A stretch of 64,000 nt of DNA from Dyadobacter sp. Leaf189 (lineage in GTDB: Bacteria; Bacteroidota; Bacteroidia; Cytophagales; Spirosomataceae). This document shows, piece after piece, positions 35,119-45,804 of this stretch; positions within the stretch are counted from its first letter, which is position 1; every line of letters begins with the position of its first letter. The stretch covers positions 1,981,999 to 2,045,998 of the forward strand of contig NZ_LMPS01000001.1 of NCBI RefSeq assembly GCF_001424405.1, given 5' to 3'. The notes under the pieces were generated by a model. It did not search any database. It saw only the letters and a program-made list of their open reading frames with translations, and was not told the DNA's origin. A program made the translations under genes and the position numbers.

Positions 35119-36813
35119 ATGATGGAAAAACGTTACCTGCTGTTTTTATTGGTACTGTCAATTTCGACAAATGCGCTGGCGCAGACAGAGGCAAAAAAGC
35201 CCGGCCTGGTAAAGGTATCCGGCGGTCTGAATGCCTACGCGGGCTTTTACACGCCGAACGGTATCGCGGCCCGCAACCAGGCTACCCCTTTCGGCCTGAG
35301 CGGCGCTGTGACAGTTACATTGCCTGGCGGTGTCAGTCTGCCTTTCTCGGCCGTGCTGGGTAACCAGGGTGCAAGCTTCCGGCAACCTTTCAACCAGTTT
35401 GGGGTAAGCCCCACTTACAAATGGGCCACGATCCACGCAGGATACCGGAACGTCAGCTTTTCGCCTTTTACATTGGCCGGACATACTTTTCTGGGTGGCG
35501 GCGTGGAGCTGAACCCGGGTATGCTGCGGTTTGGGGCTGTTTACGGGCGGTTCAACCGGGCCAGCTCGACGGATATCGCCGATCCTGACGCCATTCCCTC
35601 ATTCAAGAGAACCGGCTACGCTTTCAAGCTTGGCTATGGGAAACCCAACAATTTTGTAGACCTGGTTGTGCTGCGTGCCCAGGACGACACGACTTCCATT
35701 CCTGGCATTCAAACAACACCTGAAAAACAGATCGTCCCTGCGGAGAACCTTGTGGTAGGGGTTACTTCGAGGTTGTTGCTGGTCAAACACATTACCGTTG
35801 AGCTGGACGTTGCGGCGAGTTCCTACACACGGGATATGTACGCCACCGAAGTGCAGGCAGAAGGGAAGAACCCGCTCGTCCGCATCTTCGGGAAAATGAT
35901 CACACCGCGGCTTTCCACCCAGCTCACGCAGGCAGCGCAGGCCGGGCTGGGGTATCAGGATAAATGGGGATCAGTGAAGTTTCAGTACAAGCGCATTGAT
36001 CCGAATTTCCAAACAATGGGCGCTTACTATTTCCAGAGTGATATCGAAAGCTATACGGTCAACGCGGCGCTCAATTTACTGAAAGGAAAGGCGCGGATCG
36101 CGGGCAGCTATGGTACGCAGTTCGATAATCTTGCCAAAAACAAGAATGCAGGTACCGGCAGGTCTGTCGGCTCATTCATGGCGTCCTTTAATCCCGACCC
36201 GGTATTTGGACTGGATATATCGCTGTCCAACTACGGGCTAAGTCAGAAAGCGGGATTGAGACCGCTGATCGACACCTTGCGGATAGCGCAGAACAACCTG
36301 TCGGCTACACTAAATACACGCTACTCCATTTTCAACAAGGACCTTTCACACGTTTTTACATTTACAGTCGCCCACCAGCAGCTTTCGGACCTGAATGAAG
36401 CCACTTCAAACCAGACCGAAAACAATAATCAGAACCTGAACCTCAGCTATTTCTTTCAACAGAATCAAAGTGGCTTTGGTGCAAACCTGATGCTCTCCTA
36501 CACGCAAACCAGCCTGCCTGCCCTGTTACCCGCAGATGGAAACCAGAAGGTGAAATTCTATGGGCCGACACTAGGTACCAATTATGCTTTTTTGAAAAAG
36601 AAGCTGACTACCTCAGCCAATTTCTCTTACCTCATCAACCAGCAGCTTGGGCAAACCGGAAAGGTACTCACAGCCTCGGCGAATGCAGGTTACCAGCTCG
36701 CCAGGAAGCAAAGCCTGAGCCTGATGTTCAATTACCTGAACTCCAATACGGGCATTCAAACGGAAAAATTCAATGAATTCAGAGGAAATATCGGATATGG
36801 AATTTCATTCTAA
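35119..36813 (+). CDS. Outer-membrane beta-barrel protein, first gene of the surface cluster
   Basis: A 564-residue exported protein. Two ATGs lie in tandem (35119 and 35122); both give a signal peptide ending NALAQ. The rest alternates polar and hydrophobic residues in a way expected of a large outer-membrane barrel and ends GNIGYGISF, with a terminal Phe. Conserved-looking pieces are GVSPTYKWATIHAGYRNVSF, SPFTLAGHTFLGGGVELNPG and FGAVYGRFNRA; I know this pattern from uncharacterised Bacteroidota proteins but not its function. Its 3' end overlaps the 1950-aa gene by 17 bp, suggesting a stoichiometric partnership, for example as a membrane anchor or pore for the large protein. Confidence 0.75.
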   Translation: MMEKRYLLFLLVLSISTNALAQTEAKKPGLVKVSGGLNAYAGFYTPNGIAARNQATPFGLSGAVTVTLPGGVSLPFSAVLGNQGASFRQPFNQFGVSPTYKWATIHAGYRNVSFSPFTLAGHTFLGGGVELNPGMLRFGAVYGRFNRASSTDIADPDAIPSFKRTGYAFKLGYGKPNNFVDLVVLRAQDDTTSIPGIQTTPEKQIVPAENLVVGVTSRLLLVKHITVELDVAASSYTRDMYATEVQAEGKNPLVRIFGKMITPRLSTQLTQAAQAGLGYQDKWGSVKFQYKRIDPNFQTMGAYYFQSDIESYTVNAALNLLKGKARIAGSYGTQFDNLAKNKNAGTGRSVGSFMASFNPDPVFGLDISLSNYGLSQKAGLRPLIDTLRIAQNNLSATLNTRYSIFNKDLSHVFTFTVAHQQLSDLNEATSNQTENNNQNLNLSYFFQQNQSGFGANLMLSYTQTSLPALLPADGNQKVKFYGPTLGTNYAFLKKKLTTSANFSYLINQQLGQTGKVLTASANAGYQLARKQSLSLMFNYLNSNTGIQTEKFNEFRGNIGYGISF

Positions 36814-39800
36814 CACTGGCAGATTTCGTAAAGGCGTTTCGATAATGGCCCTGAGCGTGGCTATGCTGCTGTTTACGTTCGCGGCATCCGCGCAAAATCT
36901 GGTTCGTATCACCACCAGCGTACTGCCGCCGTACAGTCCCTACATTCAGGACTACCCCGGAACCGGCAACCGCGTGCAGATCTTCATTTCCAACTTGTCG
37001 AGAACTCCGCTCAATGTGCGCCTGCTTGGCAAGCTGGAAGGCGATAACGGGGTAGTGATCCGGACTTCTGCCAACTACCGGCCCGTTCGCCCGTTGCAAC
37101 TCCTGCCCACAGACGTGAACCGCGCATTGACCCGCGCCGAGCTGGAAGGCTTGTTTGACCTGAACCAGATCGAGGTACAGGGAATGGACAAGAACCTGCT
37201 GTACCGCGGACTGCCTCTGCCGGAAGGGAATTACCAGCTTTGTGTGCAGGCCTTTGATAATGCTACCACGCGCCCGTTATCCGCTGAGTTTCCGATGGGA
37301 TGCAGCGGACTTATCCCGATCCGCGTGATCGAGCCGCCTATCCTCATTGCGCCGATGGCAGATGCGGAGGTAAACAGCAATACCCCGCAAACCCAGCTTT
37401 TTACCTGGACACCGCCGGTGGGTATCCTGCCCAATCAGGTGGAATATACCCTGCGGATCATCGAGCTGCCCCAAACCGGCGCAGACCCTAATGTTTTCAT
37501 TGATGCCGTGGTTTTACCAAAATCGGGTATTGAGGTGAAAAACCTGAAAACAACCACATTCCTGTATGGTCCGCAGCATCCGCCTTTGCAGGTGGGAAAA
37601 CGGTATGCGTGGCAGGTACAGGCTGTGCCGCTCAATACGCGCTTCAATATCCTGAATGAGGGGAAAAGTCCGGTGCAGGCTTTCACGTACGGTAAACTTC
37701 CGATCGGGAGCATACCGGGCATTGAGGTAGCCCAGACTCCTTTTTCGACCATACCCGGGCTGGGCGATGCAATGGACACCACGAGCGGCAAGAAGACGAT
37801 GTACGCTTACAAAATGCCCGCGAATTGTGCCTGCAAAGTGCCTGTTAATGAAAATGATCAGGTAGATAACAGCCAGGCATTGAAATCCAGGAAGGCGACC
37901 ATAGCGGGTTTTCAAATGGAGCTGCTGGCCAATGTGAAGGAACAGGACGGCAAGCTGTCGGGGACAGGCATGATACCTGTGCCGATGATCAACAACAGCT
38001 ACGTCAAGCTGCGTGTCAACCTTTTCGATGTGCAATGCAATGCGGGCGGACAAGTGATCGGCGGGTTCGTGCGGGCTATTTATAAAGATGGAGCGCCCGG
38101 CTTTACACCAGATTTCGATAAGCCAGAAATGCCCGCTTTGGAAATGTCGCCCGCTACCATGCAGAACCTCAGTAACTTTTTCGCAACTGCCAAAGATCAG
38201 CTGGTATCCTCCCTCAGCAACTCTGCCAAAAGTATAGGCTTTGAACTGCCGCTGGGCATTGATAAAAGCTTCGGGCCGGTCAATACCGTGATCGCCATTA
38301 CCAATATGACCTTTATGCCGCACCAGGCATTTTTCGATGCGAATACCTGGGTGAAAACGGCCAACGCGATGGTGTCGGGCATTCCGCTGAGCGGCTACAA
38401 TATGTGCTTTACACCCGAGAAGCCCTGCGGAGAGGGTATCCTCTACCTTGCCGACAAGATGCAGCTTTCTCCATTCCTTGCATTAAAAGGAGCGGAAGGC
38501 GCCCCTATGCAGGGCCCGTTTGCCGGACCGGATACCACCGTAGTGACACATGTGGTTTTTGATGAAAACGGGTTTAAACAAATGCGCGTGCACGGTTTGC
38601 TGACCCCGCCGGGGCTGGTAGACGCGCAAACAAACGGACAGGCAGAGATTAGCGTCAATGCAGGATTGGTGAATTTCCAGAACTGGACTGCGCAACTTTC
38701 CTTTCCTAAATTCTACGTGGCCGGGTTATCGGACTTCAAATTTTCAATGCAGCCGGGCAAACCCGCCATTTACGACCATTCCGAAACAAATACCCCGGCC
38801 GTTTTGCCGGAAGGCTACCTGTCGCCCGCCGAGGTAAACATCTGGCAGGGATTGTATTTCCCCGAAATAGATCTTGAACTGCCCCCTTTTGTGAAGCGCG
38901 CGGACGGGCAGCAGCTTACGGTCGGCGTAAAGAATATGATCTCCGACAACAACGGGTTTTCAGGTAAAGCTTTTGTCAAAAACATACTGGATCTGGGCGA
39001 TGGTTCGTTGGCGAGCTGGTATTATTCAATCGATGAATTATCTGTCAGCTTCCTGAAAAGTGCCTTTCAGAGTTCAGCGATGTACGGCAAATTAGTGCTT
39101 CCGGTCTTCAATGATTCGTCTGGCGCAGCAACGCAGCTTCCCTACGAATGTACCCTGTCCAAAGATGAACAGGCTGGGGGGATTTCCGTTCAGTTGGTGG
39201 CAAAGCCGACAGACCAGATGAATGTGGATATTTGGCGGGCGAAACTAAATTTGTCAACCAGCTCAATCATTGCTACTTACAATGCGAGCCAGGGCGTAGA
39301 GGCGCGGGCGCAGCTCAGCGGAAGTATGGACATTGACGCCACCTATTTTACCATTCCCGCTGCCAAGTTTGAAGGAATGGTACTGAGTACCAAAGCGCCT
39401 TATTTTGACGTAAAAGATTTCAAGCTGGGCTTTGCTTCCCCTCAGAAAATGGTCGATGATTTTCCATTGACACTGGAATCCGGCGGGATCGTAACCGATC
39501 CTTCCGATCCGCTGCGGTTTGGTTTCAAGTTCATGGGAGGTATCGACCTGACAAGCCAGCCCGGCGCACCGCTGACTGCCAGCGCTGCGGCTACGGTTTT
39601 CTTCAAAACGGGCCTGGCCGGTGGGCGCCCCAACTGGGCTTTCGATAAAGTGCTGGCAGATTCTGTGGCCATTGATGCCGTACTTGGTCCGGTGGGTGTA
39701 AAAGGCAGGCTCGCGTTTTACGAGAATCAGAGTATTTACGGGAACGGACTTGCCGGGGATGTGGAAATGACGGTTACGGGCTTGCTGGGCGGGAAAGTGG

Positions 39801-42649
39801 CAGCCCGCTTCGGAAAAACGCTCCCGGGTTCAGGCGGGTTCAGGTACTGGTATGTAGGCGGGAAAATCACGATCGGCGGGGCAGGTATCCCGCTTGCGCC
39901 GCCACTCCCGCTGTCGCTGCGCAGCTTTGGGGGAGGGTTGTATTCCAATGCAGCCAGGCAGGTCGCCAAAGACGGAACAGTTACCTATGTGCCTGATGAT
40001 GCAACAGAGTTTGGCTTTGAAGCATTAATGGGCGTCGGCCTGACTGCGCCCGATGTACTTACCATGGAAGGTACAATCGGGTTGGAGATCACCGAAGGCG
40101 GCGGAATGGGAAGTCTTTCTTACCACGTTGATGCCTGGCTTTTGGGGCATACCAAAGAGGCTTCTTTCGCGAAAGGTACCGGTGATATGAGCTTCGATTT
40201 CCAGAACAAGGTTTTTGATGCGCAACTCAGTCTGGGTGCCAGCTATAACCTGCCCGGCGTAAGCATTTCGGCGGCGGCAGAATCTACCCGCCTGTATGTG
40301 GATGGAAATTCGGGCAATTGGTTTGTGACAATGGGCGTTCCGGGCGACAGGGTAGACCTGACGATAGATATCGCAAGTCTTGCCAAGTTTACCTTCGGCT
40401 CCTATTTCATGCTGGGTAACTACAATCCGACAGGTACCCAGCTGCCTCCTGCACCTTACGGGTTTCACAACCGGCCCGGTATCCTCTCCGAACTGGGCTA
40501 CAAAGGAACAGCCAGCCAGGTTTTCAAAACCAATGCACCTATGGTTGCATTCGGCTCGGGATACAGCATGGATGCGGACTTCGGTGTGGGGCCTTTTCAC
40601 CTGCGCTATGACGGAGCGGTAGGTTATGATCTTGCATTGACCCAAACAAACGAGCAATGCAACGGCGTGACGCCTGGCTTAAACGGCTGGTACGCAATGG
40701 GACAGATTTATGCTTACATGCACTTCGCACTCGATCTCGACATTGATACCTGGGTATATGAAGGCACGTTTACGGTTGTGGAGCTGGAAGCGGCGGCATT
40801 GCTGCGGGGCGGAATGGTGAACCCGATCTGGCTCAACGGGCACGTGCTGCTGCGTTACCGGGTGCTGGGTGGTTTGGTCAAAGGTAGGGTCAACCTGGAT
40901 TTCTGGTACAACAAGGGACAACGATGCGAGCCGACTTTTGCACCGCCAAACCCTTTTGCGGGGCAGCCGCTCATCGCGTCGCTAGGGCCGTCGGGAACAG
41001 ATGAAGAGGTTTCTATCCTCTCGCCATACTATGCCGAGTTTAACTACCCTGTAGAAAGCGACCTGATCATTGATATCGAAATTCCGGAGGGACAGCAAGT
41101 GGAGGCGGGAACACAGGGAACGGTAACGAAAGGCACACAAAACCAGTCTATCCTGCACCGTGAGTTCCAGCTGGTGTACCTCAACGGATTCAGCACCAAA
41201 GCCACCAAGGTCGACCCGCAATACGCGGCCTGCGTGGCGGACAATTCAGGGCGGCTCAGCTACGGTCGAAATGAGGACGGCGATCCCAACTATAATGCGA
41301 CTTATTACCGCCATAACGCACTGCTGCCCAATTCGACATACGAAATATCGCTTGACTTGCAGGTACATATCAGGGACAAGGGGAAAATGGTGCCTTATGT
41401 ATTCAAAAGCCAGCATGTGGAGCAAAAGGAGACAGTCACATTCAAAACAGGGCCTTGCATTTCGGTTTTATCAAAAGGCAGCGGTACCGACGACGCGATC
41501 ACCACATCTTATCCTTACGAGGGACAGCGCTATTTCATGAAAGGGGAGAATGCGCCCACGTTCATCAAGCTGAAAACCAATATGAGCTGCTGCATGAGCA
41601 ACCTCAATTCGGACGAAAACTTCGACCTCAAAGCCCGTTTCACACCTCTGGAAGGTACCAGCTTTGCGGATAACAACACAGCAGCAGTACTGCTCACCGA
41701 CGCTGTTTTCAAAGGGGACAGGGTGGATTACAATTTGCCCGCGGGGATCAAAAACAGGATGCTTTACAGGTTTGAGCTCGTACGGATACCGAAGCCGAAT
41801 TTTGTAAAAACGCAGTTTGCTGCTGTGCAAAAGGCGAAAGAAACTGCGAAAAAGATCGTGTCTGCCAACATCTACAAAGCAGTGAATTCACAGGTATTCA
41901 AGGCGGCTGAACAACAGCTTCTAAAAGCAAATTACAAGGCCGAAATACCGGGCGCAGGTAGTCCGGACGGTTTTGCAGTAAACTCGAAATACGACAATCA
42001 TTATGATCAGTACACCGAGATATCCGAGGATGCATACGAGGCAATAGCCAACACGTACGGCACTTCTTACAAGATCAATACTGCTACCGAGAAGCTATAT
42101 AATACAGGAAGTTTCAGCATCAAGGAAGATCCCAATGTGGTGAAAAAGCAAAAGGAGGAGGCTGCATTCGGGAAAAGTCTGGAAATGAAAATGTACAGAT
42201 ACTACTTCAAGACAAGCCAGTTCAACACGCTTGCAGAAAAGCTGGCCGCATCTAGCTTCCCGCAAAGTGAATCGTCGCCCTGGGCCAAAATGGTGGATGC
42301 ATTGACCACGAAAATGGTCTCGCCGGAAGGATATGACAGCTACGAACTGTCCACGGAATACCTGGGCGGGGACAATGTGCGGCCGCCGCTGCTGCTGCTG
42401 AAAGCAGACCCGTCGAGCTTCTGGTTCAAGGATATTGCTGTGCCCGTTGCTGAGCTGATCGGATTGATGCCAGGGTATTTTTATGATGAAGCAGGCAAGT
42501 CAAAACCATTCCCGGCAGCAACTGATGCGATCAGTACATTCCAGCGATCCATGGCAAGTTTCAATAACGAGTACGAAGACATTCAGAAGCCCTATAAAAA
42601 CGAAGATATCATGAAACTGATCCCTTCTGAGAAAAAGAAGAATAAATAG
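36797..42649 (+). CDS. Giant exported TANFOR-like protein (about 1950 aa)
   Basis: The ATG at 36797 is favoured because AGAGGAAA stands 9-16 nt upstream and the signal peptide (GVSIMALSVAMLLFTFAASAQ) is complete; in-frame ATGs also occur at 36773 and 36845. Residues about 30-330 match the TANFOR pattern of large Bacteroidota surface proteins: TTSVLPPYSPYIQDYPGTGN, LPEGNYQLCVQAFD, FTWTPP, YTLRIIELPQ and YAWQVQA. The long middle (about 330-1400) is beta-rich with many Gly/Ala-Gly turns, and about 1430-1600 contains an Ig/FN3-like unit (NALLPNSTYEISLDLQVHIR). The C-terminal 350 residues are more helical and charged and lack a type IX sorting domain. It is probably a cell-surface structural or adhesive protein held by its neighbours; no enzymatic motif was seen. 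Confidence 0.75.
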   Translation: MEFHSNTGRFRKGVSIMALSVAMLLFTFAASAQNLVRITTSVLPPYSPYIQDYPGTGNRVQIFISNLSRTPLNVRLLGKLEGDNGVVIRTSANYRPVRPLQLLPTDVNRALTRAELEGLFDLNQIEVQGMDKNLLYRGLPLPEGNYQLCVQAFDNATTRPLSAEFPMGCSGLIPIRVIEPPILIAPMADAEVNSNTPQTQLFTWTPPVGILPNQVEYTLRIIELPQTGADPNVFIDAVVLPKSGIEVKNLKTTTFLYGPQHPPLQVGKRYAWQVQAVPLNTRFNILNEGKSPVQAFTYGKLPIGSIPGIEVAQTPFSTIPGLGDAMDTTSGKKTMYAYKMPANCACKVPVNENDQVDNSQALKSRKATIAGFQMELLANVKEQDGKLSGTGMIPVPMINNSYVKLRVNLFDVQCNAGGQVIGGFVRAIYKDGAPGFTPDFDKPEMPALEMSPATMQNLSNFFATAKDQLVSSLSNSAKSIGFELPLGIDKSFGPVNTVIAITNMTFMPHQAFFDANTWVKTANAMVSGIPLSGYNMCFTPEKPCGEGILYLADKMQLSPFLALKGAEGAPMQGPFAGPDTTVVTHVVFDENGFKQMRVHGLLTPPGLVDAQTNGQAEISVNAGLVNFQNWTAQLSFPKFYVAGLSDFKFSMQPGKPAIYDHSETNTPAVLPEGYLSPAEVNIWQGLYFPEIDLELPPFVKRADGQQLTVGVKNMISDNNGFSGKAFVKNILDLGDGSLASWYYSIDELSVSFLKSAFQSSAMYGKLVLPVFNDSSGAATQLPYECTLSKDEQAGGISVQLVAKPTDQMNVDIWRAKLNLSTSSIIATYNASQGVEARAQLSGSMDIDATYFTIPAAKFEGMVLSTKAPYFDVKDFKLGFASPQKMVDDFPLTLESGGIVTDPSDPLRFGFKFMGGIDLTSQPGAPLTASAAATVFFKTGLAGGRPNWAFDKVLADSVAIDAVLGPVGVKGRLAFYENQSIYGNGLAGDVEMTVTGLLGGKVAARFGKTLPGSGGFRYWYVGGKITIGGAGIPLAPPLPLSLRSFGGGLYSNAARQVAKDGTVTYVPDDATEFGFEALMGVGLTAPDVLTMEGTIGLEITEGGGMGSLSYHVDAWLLGHTKEASFAKGTGDMSFDFQNKVFDAQLSLGASYNLPGVSISAAAESTRLYVDGNSGNWFVTMGVPGDRVDLTIDIASLAKFTFGSYFMLGNYNPTGTQLPPAPYGFHNRPGILSELGYKGTASQVFKTNAPMVAFGSGYSMDADFGVGPFHLRYDGAVGYDLALTQTNEQCNGVTPGLNGWYAMGQIYAYMHFALDLDIDTWVYEGTFTVVELEAAALLRGGMVNPIWLNGHVLLRYRVLGGLVKGRVNLDFWYNKGQRCEPTFAPPNPFAGQPLIASLGPSGTDEEVSILSPYYAEFNYPVESDLIIDIEIPEGQQVEAGTQGTVTKGTQNQSILHREFQLVYLNGFSTKATKVDPQYAACVADNSGRLSYGRNEDGDPNYNATYYRHNALLPNSTYEISLDLQVHIRDKGKMVPYVFKSQHVEQKETVTFKTGPCISVLSKGSGTDDAITTSYPYEGQRYFMKGENAPTFIKLKTNMSCCMSNLNSDENFDLKARFTPLEGTSFADNNTAAVLLTDAVFKGDRVDYNLPAGIKNRMLYRFELVRIPKPNFVKTQFAAVQKAKETAKKIVSANIYKAVNSQVFKAAEQQLLKANYKAEIPGAGSPDGFAVNSKYDNHYDQYTEISEDAYEAIANTYGTSYKINTATEKLYNTGSFSIKEDPNVVKKQKEEAAFGKSLEMKMYRYYFKTSQFNTLAEKLAASSFPQSESSPWAKMVDALTTKMVSPEGYDSYELSTEYLGGDNVRPPLLLLKADPSSFWFKDIAVPVAELIGLMPGYFYDEAGKSKPFPAATDAISTFQRSMASFNNEYEDIQKPYKNEDIMKLIPSEKKKNK

Positions 42650-42671
42650 TCGCGCTATAACCAAGCTGATC

Positions 42672-43676
42672 ATGAACATATTGAACATCGTTAGAAAATT
42701 TAGCCTCATAATCTGCATACTTTGTTTCCAGCAGGTATTTGCACAGGTAAAGTTTGATACAAAGGCCGCAAATGCACCTGGCAAGCTTGTGGCAAAGCAG
42801 GTGAACACAAGTAATGCGGTAAATCTAACAGTGGAAGAAATGACTTCTCTCGCCAATTTACCCACTGATTTTGAACAGTCAAATTCCTTCTCTGTTGCCA
42901 ACCAGAAGCCCGTTGGTAACGGAAAATCGGTGGCTTTGGACAACCATGCAGAGGAGAAACTGGACATGGAAATTTACGGAAGCGGCTCACCCCGGGAATA
43001 TGGAGTAACCTATATGTCCCGGCCGGTGCGGATAGCTTACGATAACTACATCGCGCCCTATGTTCCGACCTTCCTGGAACTGAATGATGAGATTTATGAA
43101 GGAAAGGCGTTCCGCAACATCATCGCCATGCAGATCGCCAATCAGCTGGTGCTGATATCAGAGAATATGGATGCATTCAAAGCTAAGGGAGCGCGCGACA
43201 TGCTCAGACTGGAAGTACTGGCCCAGCTTGCCAATGAAACATACCCGCCGGAAAGCGAAACGCAGGACTATTGGGAAGAGCACCTCGCCCAGATTGCAAA
43301 GAGGGTTGCGCCTCACCTGGATTTCGGGGATTTTCACAAATCGCTCTCCATGCTGTCCAGCTTTGCTGCCAGATGTAACTGCGCGCTGTCTGTGATCATT
43401 GCAAACAGCAAGATCAACACGATAAAAAATGAGAGCAAGCTGACCAGCCTCCTATGGAGTGCCAAAAGCAATTTCCTGTACCAGCCACTTACTGAATACA
43501 GGAATCGCGAAGCGGTTTTTCACATCTATGTGATGAAAGTGGCAGGCCTGCAAGCTGCTACCCAAGACAACAGCCTCTACAAATTTTACGACAAAGACAA
43601 TCAATGCCCGTCGGGCCTTGCATACAGTTTCATTTTTGCCAACAAGCTGCGGTCTGCCTCAGTTTTTAACAAATGA
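42672..43676 (+). CDS. Exported protein of unknown function in the surface cluster
   Basis: A 334-residue protein with a signal peptide (FSLIICILCFQQVFAQ, cleavage at about residue 24). I do not recognise a family. The first 100 residues are low in structure; residues about 100-334 are mainly helical, with segments such as YDNYIAPYVPTFLELNDEIY, and a pair of Cys in SFAARCNCALSVI that could form a disulfide. It begins 22 bp after the giant gene and ends 4 bp before the next start, so it is clearly part of the same transcript. It could be a periplasmic or surface accessory of the giant protein. Confidence 0.65.
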   Translation: MNILNIVRKFSLIICILCFQQVFAQVKFDTKAANAPGKLVAKQVNTSNAVNLTVEEMTSLANLPTDFEQSNSFSVANQKPVGNGKSVALDNHAEEKLDMEIYGSGSPREYGVTYMSRPVRIAYDNYIAPYVPTFLELNDEIYEGKAFRNIIAMQIANQLVLISENMDAFKAKGARDMLRLEVLAQLANETYPPESETQDYWEEHLAQIAKRVAPHLDFGDFHKSLSMLSSFAARCNCALSVIIANSKINTIKNESKLTSLLWSAKSNFLYQPLTEYRNREAVFHIYVMKVAGLQAATQDNSLYKFYDKDNQCPSGLAYSFIFANKLRSASVFNK

Positions 43677-43680
43677 ATCA

Positions 43681-45804
43681 ATGGAAAAGCATTATAAAAG
43701 TTGTTTTCAGATCCTCGCGCTGAGCCTGCTGCTTACGCTGCTTCATTTAGCAGGTTTTGCCCAAAAGAAAAATACAACCAAAGCTGTAGCGGCCAAACCA
43801 GCATCGGCGGACACGACCATGCCGCGACGCTACCGGGTGGGTTTAATGGCGAAAGCTTTCGGCGATTCGGTGGTGATCCGCTGGGCACCTAACCACGCTG
43901 CATTGTTCCGCCAGGCATTGAAAAGCGGTTATCTGCTCACAAGACGCAGTTTTAATGAGAATAAGAAGTTGCAGCTTGACTGGCAGGTGACGGTTCAGCC
44001 GTGGACTTCGGCGGAGTGGCAGCAGCATGCGGGTAAAAACGATACGCTTGCGGCCGCCTGCTCGCAGCTGGTCAATGGTACCAACACGCCGATTGGCGCA
44101 AATGAGGTGATTACACTCGACAAAATCCTGGATCAGCAAAATCAGAATGACTTGCGGATGATGCTCTCGCTGATCCTGGCAGATGTAACTCCACGCAATG
44201 CACGCGGAATGGCGTTGGGGTGGGTGGACAAAAAAGTGGTGAAAGGCGCGAGCTACATTTACTATATCGTCCCATTAACCGACCAACGGCTTTATCCCGT
44301 AGATCCCGCCGGTACGACGGTAATGAATGAGAGAAGTAACGAGCAGGCGCGCATGCTGCCCGTCAAAACGTCGTCAGGCGAGCATATCGTGCATTTGAAG
44401 TGGAACCGGAAAATGGCTGAAAATGCATTCTCGTCCTACTTTGTTGAACGGTCTGACGATGGCGGCAAGAAATTCCGCAGGCTGACCAAACGCCCGTGGA
44501 TGCAGGCGCCTACCTCTTCGCTGGACGACGCGATACAGTATTCCGATTCGGTTCCGCAGAATTACCGTCCTTACAAATACCGCATTTTGGGGATAACCCC
44601 ATTTGGAGAGCTGGTACCTTCGGAAATCATCACGGCCTCTTCGCTGGACAGGACACCTCCGCCGACAGTCGCAAAGCTCCATGCGAAACATGTGCAGGGA
44701 ACTCTGGTCAAGGTAAGCTGGGATTATCCGGAGCAGCCGAAAGACCTGGGCGGGTTTGTGGTTGCCAAGGGAATGAGTATGGACGGGCCATTTACACCAC
44801 TGACCACCAGGCCGCTGACCAGCAATGCACGCGAATTCCTCGATACAACCGCGCTGCCGCATTTACCAAATTACTACCGGGTTGTGGCGATTGACACAGC
44901 TCGCAATGCAGGGGTCGGACTGCCGGTTTACTGCCTGATCAAGGATCTGAAAGGGCCGTCGAAACCACAAGGATTACAGGGATACATTGATACAACAGGC
45001 TTTGTACGCATTGTTTGGGATAAAAATCCTGAGCCGGACATTTATGGATACCGGGTAATTGCTGCCAATGCACCCGACCATGTTTTTACGGGAAAAACGA
45101 ATGGATACCTCGCGTTGCCCGCATTTAACGACACAACTACACTGAATGCGCTCACACCGAAAAAGTACTTCCGCGTGATCGCTTACGACAAAAGCTACAA
45201 TCCCAGCGAACCTTCTGAAATCCTCGAATTGAAGCGGCCCGACGTGATCAGGCCGGTTGCGCCTGTGCTGCGCAACTATGTGGTCAGCGATACAGCAGTG
45301 CTGATTTCCTGGGTGCCCAGCAGCAGCGTAGATGTTTCGGAGCAAATTGTGCTGCGCCGTGGAAAAGCTACCGAGCGATGGACGGAGGTGGCGCGGCTGG
45401 ATAAAAATGCGGCTTCCTATGCGGATCAGTCAATCAAGGGCCGATCGGATTACGGCTATGCGCTGGTGGCAATTGACGACAGCGGGCTGCGATCTGATAT
45501 CTCGTTTCCGCTCAATATCAAAACCCCGAAGGTAACGCCGGCTGCGGTGGACGGGCTAAAAGCTTTTGTAAATCCCGATAAGAGTGTCTCGCTCTACTGG
45601 ACCTATGGCGTGCCGAACTGCCGGTTTGTGATCTACAAGGCAGGTTCAGCGGACGATATTGCGAGCTATGATTCGGTGTATGATACCAGTGAGTACCGCG
45701 ACAAACGTCCGCAGAAAGGGCGAGCGCAATATATGGTGCGTGTGATTTACCAGGATGGAATGGAGTCCGGATTGTCAAAACCTGTTGAAGTTGAGATCAA
45801 ATGA
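43681..45804 (+). CDS. Exported multi-domain fibronectin type III protein
   Basis: A 707-residue protein. The ATG at 43681 is chosen because it starts the signal peptide (ILALSLLLTLLHLAGFAQ); the frame is open to 43618. Residues about 45-220 are an unassigned domain with IRWAPNHAALFRQALKSGYL. From about residue 230 to the end follow about five FN3-like domains, each with a WxxN/P-type strand and a terminal Tyr-corner: IVHLKWNRKM, LVKVSWDYPE, FVRIVWDKNPEPDIYGYRVI, AVLISWVPSSSVD and SVSLYWTYGVPNCRFVIYK. There is no sorting domain. The gene overlaps the next by 4 bp (ATGA). It probably forms an extended rod on the cell surface or binds protein or glycan ligands. Confidence 0.8.
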   Translation: MEKHYKSCFQILALSLLLTLLHLAGFAQKKNTTKAVAAKPASADTTMPRRYRVGLMAKAFGDSVVIRWAPNHAALFRQALKSGYLLTRRSFNENKKLQLDWQVTVQPWTSAEWQQHAGKNDTLAAACSQLVNGTNTPIGANEVITLDKILDQQNQNDLRMMLSLILADVTPRNARGMALGWVDKKVVKGASYIYYIVPLTDQRLYPVDPAGTTVMNERSNEQARMLPVKTSSGEHIVHLKWNRKMAENAFSSYFVERSDDGGKKFRRLTKRPWMQAPTSSLDDAIQYSDSVPQNYRPYKYRILGITPFGELVPSEIITASSLDRTPPPTVAKLHAKHVQGTLVKVSWDYPEQPKDLGGFVVAKGMSMDGPFTPLTTRPLTSNAREFLDTTALPHLPNYYRVVAIDTARNAGVGLPVYCLIKDLKGPSKPQGLQGYIDTTGFVRIVWDKNPEPDIYGYRVIAANAPDHVFTGKTNGYLALPAFNDTTTLNALTPKKYFRVIAYDKSYNPSEPSEILELKRPDVIRPVAPVLRNYVVSDTAVLISWVPSSSVDVSEQIVLRRGKATERWTEVARLDKNAASYADQSIKGRSDYGYALVAIDDSGLRSDISFPLNIKTPKVTPAAVDGLKAFVNPDKSVSLYWTYGVPNCRFVIYKAGSADDIASYDSVYDTSEYRDKRPQKGRAQYMVRVIYQDGMESGLSKPVEVEIK

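Noticed and set aside
36773..36796. ATG at 36773 as start of the giant TANFOR-like gene
   Set aside because: It would overlap the barrel gene by 41 bp; the ATG at 36797 has a purine-rich AGAGGAAA at good spacing and keeps the full signal peptide.
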